DNA from: Deltaproteobacteria bacterium | GTDB taxonomy: Bacteria; Desulfobacterota; Desulfarculia; Adiutricales; Adiutricaceae | DNA: 5,194 nucleotides | Assembly (NCBI GenBank): GCA_031269135.1 | Contig: JAISZP010000257.1 | Span: 1 to 5,194, forward strand | Direction of reading: 5' to 3' | Part shown: in pieces, positions 1 through 4,646 of the stretch | Numbering within the stretch: position 1 is the first letter of the stretch | Layout of the letters: each line of letters starts with the position of its first letter | Made by a program: the position numbers and the translations under genes | Notes under the pieces: generated by a model | What the model was told of the DNA's origin: nothing | Database searches by the model: none | What the model saw: only the letters and a program-made list of their open reading frames with translations

Positions 1-900
1 CCCGGCGCCATAAGAAACATCTGCAAGGCTATGGAGCTCAGCGTCGGCGACTTTAAGCTTGTTCTGGAATTAAGAGCGGGAGAAGACTACTCCGAGAGTT
101 GGAAGAAAGACCTCAAACCCATAGCGATAAACAAGGACTTCATCATCGCGCCTTCTTGGTGGACGGAGCCGCTTGCAGCAGATAAGAACGCCAAAGTGCT
201 CCGACTGGACCCAGGGTCGGCCTTCGGCAGCGGTCATCATCCCACCACCTATATGTGCCTTAAAGCGCTCAGCGATCTTAGCTTAGAAGCCAATCATCCT
301 GCATCCATCCTGGACTTGGGCGCAGGCAGCGCGGTGCTGGCTCTCGCAAGCGCCCTCATGTTTCCTCAGGGGCGCTTTGCAGCCATCGACAATGACCCTG
401 AAACCTCATTCGCCGCCAAATCGAATCTGGCTTTAAACAACCTAGCCGACAAGATTGAACACCAAATCGCCTCCATAGAAGAGATTGACGGCCCTTTCGA
501 TCTGATAGTCGCAAACCTCACCCGCAACACTCTCGTAGCGCTCGCCAAACAGATGGCCCTGAAAACCAAAACTCCAGGCAAGTTGATACTTTCGGGCCTG
601 ATCGAAGAGCAGGTCGCCGACGTCGTGAAAGCCTTCGGAGCGCTGGGGTTTCACCCCGTCCGCCACTTGTCGATGGCCGAGTGGTCGGCTCTGCTTTTGT
701 CCAACGCGGCCCATGCCGGGTCGAAGCCCGTCAAGGAACTGGTGGAAGAGCCTCGCTGGGAAGATGATCAAGATCCGGCCCAGGACGAACCTAATGGCGA
801 CGCTAGCGGCGCCGACGACACTGGCGACGCTGGCGACACTGGCCGGAGAGACGCCTTAAAGTCTAAGAGCCTTTCCTCATCCTCGGAGCCTGGGCAGTGA
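1..900 (+). CDS. prmA: Ribosomal protein L11 methyltransferase PrmA, 5'-truncated by window edge
   Basis: SAM-dependent cytoplasmic enzyme that methylates ribosomal protein L11. The reading frame is open to base 1, so the ATG at 31 is probably internal. Against E. coli PrmA (about 293 aa), roughly the first 65-75 residues of the N-terminal domain are missing to the left. Visible family signatures are the linker EDYSESWKKDLKP (nt 79-120), the PrmA-specific LDPGSAFGSGHHPTT (nt 205-249), SAM motif I ILDLGAGSAVLALA (from nt 307), acidic motif II AIDNDPE (about nt 382) and the substrate-site strand FDLIVANLT (from nt 496, with the conserved Asn codon at 514). The methyltransferase fold ends near EWSALLLS (about nt 705). 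About 65 further residues form an acidic, Asp/Gly/Ser-rich low-complexity tail that ordinary PrmA lacks. The TGA stop overlaps the GTG start of rsmE, indicating translational coupling. Family assignment is firm; the role of the tail is unknown. Confidence 0.93.
   Translation, partial: PGAIRNICKAMELSVGDFKLVLELRAGEDYSESWKKDLKPIAINKDFIIAPSWWTEPLAADKNAKVLRLDPGSAFGSGHHPTTYMCLKALSDLSLEANHPASILDLGAGSAVLALASALMFPQGRFAAIDNDPETSFAAKSNLALNNLADKIEHQIASIEEIDGPFDLIVANLTRNTLVALAKQMALKTKTPGKLILSGLIEEQVADVVKAFGALGFHPVRHLSMAEWSALLLSNAAHAGSKPVKELVEEPRWEDDQDPAQDEPNGDASGADDTGDAGDTGRRDALKSKSLSSSSEPGQ
796..840 (+). repeat. 9-bp coding tandem repeat in the prmA tail
   Basis: Five consecutive 9-bp units related to GGCGACGCT / GGCGACACT lie in frame in the acidic tail of prmA and encode GDA-SGA-DDT-GDA-GDT. 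Units 1 and 4 are identical; the others are diverged. The period is a multiple of three, so copy-number change would alter tail length without breaking the frame. This looks like slippage-generated low-complexity sequence in a disordered C-terminus. Confidence 0.75.
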
Positions 901-1646
901 GAGCTATACGCCTCTTGGCCCCTACCAGCCTCGTCAGCCCGCGCCCCGGAGAACTCATCGCCTTAGACGAATCCCAAAGCCGTCACGGGATTAACGTGCT
1001 GCGCCTTAAAGCCGAGCAAATTTTGCAGCTTGTCGGCCCTTGGGGATTGGTCGGCGCTGTAGTCGAAAAGACCCAAACCAATCCTAAGGCGGTTTTATGG
1101 GCAAGGCTGTTCGGTCCGGTCCAAATGCCGCAAGATTTGGAAGCGGGAGCGCATTTGGGGTTGGCTCTGATCAAAGGCCCACGCTTTGATTGGGCGGTTG
1201 AGAAGGCCACGGAACTTGGAGCGAGGCGCCTTGTCCCTCTCGCCACCGTCAGAACCTCAGCCGCCGAGGTGGGAACCGCTAAAAAGGCCCGCTGGACGAG
1301 ACTATCCCAAGAAGCCAGAAAACAGTGCGCCCGCCCTTTCCAGATGATCGTCTCGGAGCCGACTTCTCTAACCCAGTGGGTGCAAAGCGATTTGCCCTTT
1401 CCCAGATTTATGCTGGATCCTTTCGGGACGCCTTTTCCGCTGGAACCAATTTACCAGGCGACTCTCCTGGTAGGCCCGGAAGGCGGCTTGACGGAAGAAG
1501 AAAAAGCCCTAGCCGAAAGTCGGCATTTTCAAAGCGTAAGTCTGGGCGATGCTCCCCTTCGCTCAGAGACGGCGGCTATGAGCGCCCTGGCCCTCGTAGG
1601 CAGGCTCGCTCCTAAAACGTTTTCGCCGAAGCGCGAGATTCCTTGA
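897..1646 (+). CDS. rsmE: 16S rRNA (uracil1498-N3)-methyltransferase RsmE
   Basis: Methylates N3 of U1498 in 16S rRNA of the 30S subunit, using SAM. The 249 aa match the usual family length. An N-terminal PUA-like RNA-binding part (about residues 1-75) carries RHGINVLRLK at 29-38. It is followed by a SPOUT trefoil-knot domain with KGPRFDWAVEKATELG at 93-108, EARKQCARP at 139-147, the SAM-loop motif LVGPEGGL at 191-198 and the knot signature LGDAPLRSETAAMSAL at 216-231. The chosen start is GTG at 897, which overlaps the prmA stop (GTGA) and has a GGAG Shine-Dalgarno 8 nt upstream inside prmA. Coupling prmA with rsmE joins two ribosome-modification enzymes and is a common bacterial arrangement. 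The TGA stop lies inside the first unit of a 15-bp tandem array, so the 3' end of the gene is fused to a repeat tract. Confidence 0.95.
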   Translation: MRAIRLLAPTSLVSPRPGELIALDESQSRHGINVLRLKAEQILQLVGPWGLVGAVVEKTQTNPKAVLWARLFGPVQMPQDLEAGAHLGLALIKGPRFDWAVEKATELGARRLVPLATVRTSAAEVGTAKKARWTRLSQEARKQCARPFQMIVSEPTSLTQWVQSDLPFPRFMLDPFGTPFPLEPIYQATLLVGPEGGLTEEEKALAESRHFQSVSLGDAPLRSETAAMSALALVGRLAPKTFSPKREIP

Positions 1647-1806
1647 TTTAAGATTTCTTGATTTTAGATTTCTTGATTTTAGCCTGCTTGATTCTATCCG
1701 GCCTGATTGCATCCGGCCTGATTGCATCCGACCTGATTTTATCCTGCTTGGTTTTATCCGACCTGATTGTATCCTGCTTGATTTTAGGCGGCTTGATTTT
1801 AGACGA
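1642..1806 (+). repeat. 15-bp tandem repeat array, about 11 units, at the rsmE stop codon
   Basis: Eleven head-to-tail units of exactly 15 bp, consensus near CTTGATTTTATCCTG, start at 1642, 1657, 1672, 1687, 1702, 1717, 1732, 1747, 1762, 1777 and 1792; a degenerate fragment follows at 1807. The core C[T/C]TGATT is nearly invariant and the last five bases vary (AGATTT, ATCCTG, ATCCGG, ATCCGA, AGGCGG types). Neighbouring units resemble each other most, as expected from slippage duplication. The TGA in unit 1 is the rsmE stop, and because 15 is a multiple of three the same TGA recurs in frame in all later units except unit 8 (TTGG). One frame reads as a hydrophobic pentapeptide repeat (LILSC, LIASG and similar), but it has no ribosome site and is not called as a gene. 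Function unknown. Confidence 0.93.
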
Positions 1807-1944
1807 TTTGGGAAGCCGTTTTCACTGCCGGGCGATGACGATGCAGACTGTTTTTTGAGACCCGCGCAGCGCCGCCGGACCCAGAGAGAAACGCCTCCCG
1901 CTCTTTTATTTCAACCATTATTTTTGCGCCTTCAAGACATTATG
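1807..1944. other. Non-coding spacer without a recognised element
   Basis: This is the rest of the 385-bp gap between rsmE and the IscA-like gene, from the repeat array to the operator-like palindrome. It holds a GC-rich stretch (about 1860-1890), a T6 run at 1851-1856 and an AT-rich stretch from about 1903. No convincing ORF, tRNA or strong hairpin-plus-T terminator was found. A weak CTGC/GCAG pairing (1825-1828 with 1843-1846) precedes the T6 run, but its loop is 14 nt, too weak to call. Confidence 0.5.
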
Positions 1945-1962
1945 CCGTCAAGACCTTGACGG
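1945..1962. promoter_or_regulatory. Perfect interrupted palindrome over the -35 box (putative operator)
   Basis: CCGTCAAG at 1945-1952 and CTTGACGG at 1955-1962 are perfect 8-bp inverted repeats around the dinucleotide AC. The right arm contains the TTGACG used as the -35 box, so a protein bound here would compete with RNA polymerase. TCAAGAC also occurs 16 bp upstream at 1932-1938 as a direct repeat of 1948-1954, and GTCAA at 1966-1970 forms a second inverted repeat with TTGAC at 1956-1960. The loop is too short for an RNA hairpin using the whole palindrome and no T tract follows, so a DNA operator is the better reading. The regulator is not identified; an Fe-S- or redox-sensing repressor would suit the downstream gene but is inference. 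Confidence 0.55.
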
Positions 1963-1984
1963 ACGGTCAAAGAAGTCTTATTTT
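1956..1984 (+). promoter_or_regulatory. Sigma70-type promoter for the IscA-like/DUF3786 operon
   Basis: TTGACG at 1956-1961 (5 of 6 to the -35 consensus) is separated by an ideal 17 bp from TATTTT at 1979-1984 (4 of 6 to the -10 consensus). The region is AT-rich downstream and lies 48 bp before the IscA-like ATG, leaving a short leader with a strong Shine-Dalgarno (TAAGGAG, 2019-2025). The transcription start, probably near 1991, is inferred and not proven. Confidence 0.6.
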
Positions 1985-2031
1985 ATATCTGTGCAGCGTC
2001 CACGCTTTCTAAAATAGTTAAGGAGCAATTT

Positions 2032-2364
2032 ATGATAACCGTAACTCCTGTGGCCCAAGAAAGACTAAGCCAATTTTTGACCGACAATAAGGCTGACCGC
2101 AACGTTCGGGTATTTTTTCCATCCGCCGGTTGCGGCGGTCAGGGCCAACTCTCGCTAACCGTCGACGATCCTCATGATTCCGACTTCACAACCACCGTCG
2201 GCGACATAGTCTACTTGATAGATCTAAAGTTGCAGCAAATAACCGGTTCCGTAGTCATAGACTTTAAAGAAGACGGCAGAGACAGCGGCTTTGTGGTCGA
2301 TCCCGAAAAAGTCCTGCCTGCCGTCGAATCCTCCGAGTGCGGCAGTTGTTGCGGCTGCGGATAA
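2032..2364 (+). CDS. IscA/HesB-family Fe-S cluster carrier-like protein with Cys-rich tail
   Basis: Small cytoplasmic A-type Fe-S carrier-like protein of 110 aa, close to the usual 105-120 aa. A-type carriers bind an Fe-S cluster or iron through three conserved cysteines and pass clusters to apo-enzymes. Here Cys34 lies in SAGCGG, matching the first ligand position, and the C-terminus ECGSCCGCG supplies Cys107 and Cys109 of the classic CGCG motif, with Cys103 and Cys106 as extras. The middle (LTVDDP at 42-47, then VVIDFKEDGRDSGFVVDPE) follows the HesB beta fold. It diverges from canonical IscA/ErpA: the first motif has CGG rather than CSG, and sequence after 60 is poorly conserved. It may therefore be a specialised paralogue common in anaerobes. 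The ATG has a strong TAAGGAG 6 nt upstream and is the first gene after the promoter at 1956-1984. No isc/suf genes are visible nearby, so no symbol is given. Confidence 0.85.
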   Translation: MITVTPVAQERLSQFLTDNKADRNVRVFFPSAGCGGQGQLSLTVDDPHDSDFTTTVGDIVYLIDLKLQQITGSVVIDFKEDGRDSGFVVDPEKVLPAVESSECGSCCGCG

Positions 2365-2374
2365 GGTAGAAACG

Positions 2375-2995
2375 ATGATGGCGGCCAGTTCCGTCGAAAA
2401 ACCCACTATCGTTTTTCCTCAAGTTCTTTGGGACGATCTCGCCAAAGTCGACCCGAACCTAGCCGCCGATATAGCCGGAGCAAAGTATGTGGGGGGACGT
2501 TTTACGGTCGATTTCCTAGGCGCCCCCCACGTAGTCGACCCTTCGGCAAGACTTGTGACCAGTCCGGCAAATAGACTAAAGGCTGATTTTCAAAAGGCTT
2601 TGGTCTTATTGGTCTACCTTGCTCAAGCGGGGCGCGGTCAACCTTACGCCCCGGCGGGAAGACTAGTCGGTCCCAACGAAATACCCGGCGGAACCATGTT
2701 TTTCCGGGGACCCCACAAATTACCCACAGCTCCTCTGGAAGAGGCCTATGCGGCCAGTCCCGAGACCCTGGCCGCAAAAGCCGTCTCCCTCGGCGCCTTT
2801 GAAGCGCCTCCCGCCCTCTTTCGGTGGCAGGTCTTGCCCCATATTGAAATCGCCTGCTACTTCGACCCTCAAGACGATGAATTTCCCGCTCAGGCCAGAT
2901 ACGCCTTCGACGCCAACTCCCACCTTGTCCTTCCCCTAGACGCTCTGTGGGCCTTAATCAACGTAGTCGCCTCCGAACTTCTCCCGCATGAGTAA
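2375..2995 (+). CDS. DUF3786 family protein of unknown function
   Basis: Predicted soluble 206-aa protein matching, by motif recognition, DUF3786, a family seen mainly in anaerobic bacteria and archaea with no established function to my knowledge. Recognisable blocks are WDDLAKVDP at 19-27, GGRFTVDFLGAPHVVDP at 40-56, the helix ALVLLVYLAQA around 75-85, EIPGGTMFFRGPHKLP at 102-117 and LPHIEIACYFDPQDDEFPA at 154-172, then AFDANSHLVLPLDALWAL to the end. The frame runs further upstream to a GTG at 2291, but that would overlap the IscA-like gene by over 70 nt. The ATG at 2375 (or the adjacent ATG at 2378) follows the upstream stop by 10 nt and has AAGG 8 nt before it, so it is preferred. The single cysteine (161) gives no cluster motif, unlike some family members. 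Tight pairing with a Fe-S carrier suggests, without proof, a link to metal-cofactor metabolism. Confidence 0.85.
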   Translation: MMAASSVEKPTIVFPQVLWDDLAKVDPNLAADIAGAKYVGGRFTVDFLGAPHVVDPSARLVTSPANRLKADFQKALVLLVYLAQAGRGQPYAPAGRLVGPNEIPGGTMFFRGPHKLPTAPLEEAYAASPETLAAKAVSLGAFEAPPALFRWQVLPHIEIACYFDPQDDEFPAQARYAFDANSHLVLPLDALWALINVVASELLPHE

Positions 2996-3002
2996 ATCAT
3001 CA

Positions 3003-3026
3003 GTAGCCGAATAAAGCTTTGGCTGC
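3003..3026. terminator. Stem-loop between convergent operons, possible weak terminator
   Basis: GTAGCCGAA (3003-3011) can pair with TTTGGCTGC (3018-3026) as a 9-bp stem with two G-U wobbles and a 6-nt loop, beginning 8 nt after the DUF3786 stop. A second small palindrome, TCGGCGAGCCGA, follows at 3032-3043. No T tract follows on the + strand and only weak T-rich sequence on the - strand, so intrinsic termination is doubtful. The position between two convergent stop codons is the main support. Confidence 0.3.
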
Positions 3027-3095
3027 AGCCGTCGGCGAGCCGAATTCGATTCTTGAAGTTTCGGGTTGATTAGATTTTTGATCGGCGGCGGACGT

Positions 3096-3527
3096 TCACA
3101 AGATTTCTTCCAACAGCTTGACGGAATGAGAGACCACCTTGGGACAGAATGTGAAAAGCAGTCCTTTTTCCATAACTATGTTCATCTCTTGAGGGAGGCT
3201 CAAGTCATGACCCAACAGCTCTCGGCAAACCGTGGAGGAGAACGTCTTTAAGAATTTTTGTTGAAATTCCACTGTTTTGGCCATGATCTGGCCTTTTTGG
3301 TATAGAGCGTCCGGCTGGTGATGGCCGTATTTCAACCCGAGGGCCATGATCGCTCCGACCACAGCTCCGCAGACCTGACCGAGACCCATGCCTCCGCCGA
3401 ATCCGGCGGCCACTTTGTAGGCGGTTTCCAAATCCATTCCAAGTTTTTCGGAGGCCCCGGCGAGCAAGATTTGACCGCAGTCGAACCCTTGCTGGAATTG
3501 GGCGACGACCTCCTGTTCGCTTATCAT
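3096..3527 (-). CDS. C_GCAxxG_C_C family putative redox-active protein
   Basis: Small predicted cytoplasmic protein of 143 aa matching the C_GCAxxG_C_C family, defined by spaced conserved cysteines and thought, without direct proof, to be redox-active or metal-binding. All four cysteines are present: Cys17 (GFDCGQ), Cys53 in GQVCGAVVGAIMALGL (50-65), Cys101 (STVCRELLG) and Cys128 (FTFCPKVV). The glycine-rich GFGGGMGLG run at 42-50 precedes the central motif and may form part of a helical hairpin. No signal peptide is evident. The chosen start is ATG at 3527, which has GGAGA 7 nt upstream; a TTG two codons earlier is possible but would place the Shine-Dalgarno too close. It is the last gene of the leftward arsS operon, 44 nt after the radical SAM stop. 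Its leader is a tandem repeat, so expression could depend on repeat copy number. Possible roles are electron donor or thiol partner for the upstream radical enzymes. Confidence 0.86.
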   Translation of the reverse strand: MISEQEVVAQFQQGFDCGQILLAGASEKLGMDLETAYKVAAGFGGGMGLGQVCGAVVGAIMALGLKYGHHQPDALYQKGQIMAKTVEFQQKFLKTFSSTVCRELLGHDLSLPQEMNIVMEKGLLFTFCPKVVSHSVKLLEEIL

Positions 3528-3528
3528 A

Positions 3529-3584
3529 ATCAAGTCTCCAACATCAAGTCTTCAGCATTAAGTCTCCGGCATCAAGTCTCCAAA
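3529..3584 (-). repeat. 14-bp tandem repeat, four units, carrying Shine-Dalgarno-like sequences
   Basis: Four head-to-tail 14-bp units (+ strand 3571-3584, 3557-3570, 3543-3556, 3529-3542). On the gene strand they read approximately TTTGGAGACTTGAT, GCCGGAGACTTAAT, GCTGAAGACTTGAT and GTTGGAGACTTGAT. The first unit contains the last codons and TGA stop of the radical SAM gene, and the last ends one base before the ATG of the C_GCAxxG_C_C gene. Three units contain GGAGA, and ATG follows GGAGACTTG across two unit junctions, giving decoy start-like sites. The whole intergenic region is thus made of copies of a gene end. Confidence 0.9.
3535..3539 (-). promoter_or_regulatory. Ribosome binding site of the C_GCAxxG_C_C gene
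   Basis: GGAGA on the - strand, 7 nt before the ATG at 3527. It lies in the last 14-bp repeat unit and fixes the start choice: the alternative TTG at 3533 would leave only 1 nt of spacing. Identical GGAGA copies occur 28 and 42 bp upstream in other units. Confidence 0.7.
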
Positions 3585-4636
3585 GGTCGATCAAGGCTTT
3601 CGACATAATCCAAGTTTATGGGAATCTTATCTTCATTGCCTCGGCGGATATGACTAAAGCCGCAATTGAGGATCATTTTTCTGCAAGCAGTCATGTCCAT
3701 GCCCCGGTTATCGGATGTTTCGGCGATATGGTCGCGTGGGTTGACTCCGGTTTCGGCCGTGACCACGTTTGCGCCGGAGACGTAACCGATTTCCGTCGGT
3801 TCATGAACTCCAATGTATTTCATGGTCGGCATCGAAAAGGTCGCCAGAGCGACCACGGCCACAAGGTGTCCCAGCCGAAGATTCGAGATTTGGCCGTATT
3901 TGGCCAGAGGCGTCCCTGGAACCGCCACCCGGCGCATGACGGCGTGTTGGGTGCAGCCCAGTTCGATGCCGATGAAAAGGTTGTCCAACAGTTCTTCGAT
4001 CGTATGCTCAGGGCCGACAGGCTCGAGGCAACTGAAGACCTGCAGTCCGGCCTCGAGGGCGTTATACATGGTCTTTACGCGGACCTTGGGGTCCAAGTCG
4101 GTCACTGAACCTTCCCTTAACCTGCAGACATGATAGATCGCCGAGACGCCGGCTTGCTTCATGGCCGCGAAAGCTTCAACTTCGCTGTCGCCTATGTTCG
4201 ACAATATCTGCGTCGAGCCGGACATCAGCTTTTTGGCCAACCGAACCTTTCCTAGAAAAAAGTCCAGGTCGTAGTCGTGCATGCCCATCAAATACAAGCC
4301 GTATAAATCATCGTCTCGGCAAAAATCAATCACTTTGGCCGCAAATTCTTCGTCGCTGATGCGGCTTGGCCGCATTTGAGCGTGATCTTTTCCGAAGGCG
4401 CAGAATCCGCAGTTGCCTGGACAAGGGGCCATCTCCAGTCCGATCTGCCCTAAAATGATCGCCGAATTGTCGTTTCTCCCCCGCACTATGTACGAAGCCG
4501 CAGATCTCACGGCATAGGCTTCCAAGGAGGATTCGTCGAACGAAAGCAGGTGGGCGCAGGCGTCTCTGTCGGGAGAGAGGCCGCCATAAGCCCTCTCCAA
4601 GATGTCGCGCACTCTTTTATCTATCAGGCCGTGCAT
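3572..4636 (-). CDS. Radical SAM enzyme of the BioB/ThiH/HydE-like group
   Basis: A 354-aa radical SAM protein. The cluster motif is intact: Cys72, Cys76 and Cys79 in APCPGNCGFCAFG (CX3CX2C), preceded by GQIGLEMA. Other BioB-type elements are GLYLMGMHDYD near 113-123, LEPVGPEHTIEELLDNL at 204-220 where BioB has its glycine-rich SAM-contact loop, MRRVAVPGTPLA at 234-245, and a BATS-like C-terminal part with SGANVVTAETGVNPRD at 287-302 and ACRKMILNCGF at 317-327. Further cysteines at 106, 171, 203, 228, 318 and 325 might hold an auxiliary cluster or act in catalysis, but which align with BioB ligands cannot be settled by eye. The frame extends to an ATG at 4696, overlapping arsS by 50 nt. The ATG at 4636 is preferred: it lies 10 nt after the arsS stop and has TAAGG 8 nt upstream. 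True biotin synthase is unlikely because no other biotin genes are present. The substrate is unknown; context suggests a pathway shared with ArsS. Confidence 0.88.
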   Translation of the reverse strand: MHGLIDKRVRDILERAYGGLSPDRDACAHLLSFDESSLEAYAVRSAASYIVRGRNDNSAIILGQIGLEMAPCPGNCGFCAFGKDHAQMRPSRISDEEFAAKVIDFCRDDDLYGLYLMGMHDYDLDFFLGKVRLAKKLMSGSTQILSNIGDSEVEAFAAMKQAGVSAIYHVCRLREGSVTDLDPKVRVKTMYNALEAGLQVFSCLEPVGPEHTIEELLDNLFIGIELGCTQHAVMRRVAVPGTPLAKYGQISNLRLGHLVAVVALATFSMPTMKYIGVHEPTEIGYVSGANVVTAETGVNPRDHIAETSDNRGMDMTACRKMILNCGFSHIRRGNEDKIPINLDYVESLDRPLET

Positions 4637-4646
4637 GTCGATCGCC

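Noticed and set aside
1642..1806. CRISPR array
   Set aside because: The units are 15 bp, directly contiguous and without unique spacers, so this is a simple tandem repeat.
1825..1856. CTGC/GCAG pairing followed by T6 as an intrinsic terminator for prmA-rsmE
   Set aside because: The stem is only 4 bp with a 14-nt loop and does not abut the T run closely enough.
1658..1858. 66-codon frame through the 15-bp array encoding hydrophobic pentapeptide repeats from a TTG start
   Set aside because: It has no Shine-Dalgarno, a rare start codon and a frame that is open only because the repeat period is a multiple of three; the downstream part shows no protein-like features.
1642..1959. Possible +1 frameshift extension of rsmE: the neighbouring frame stays open for about 105 codons across the array
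   Set aside because: RsmE is already full length at 249 aa, no slippery site is evident, and the open frame follows from the repeat period.
2291..2374. Longer N-terminus for the DUF3786 protein from a GTG at 2291
   Set aside because: It would overlap the conserved Cys-rich end of the IscA-like gene, while the ATG at 2375 has a good spacing and an AAGG upstream.
3650..4108. Long + strand frame opposite the BioB-like gene
   Set aside because: It is antisense to a protein with clear radical SAM motifs and has no recognisable family signature of its own.
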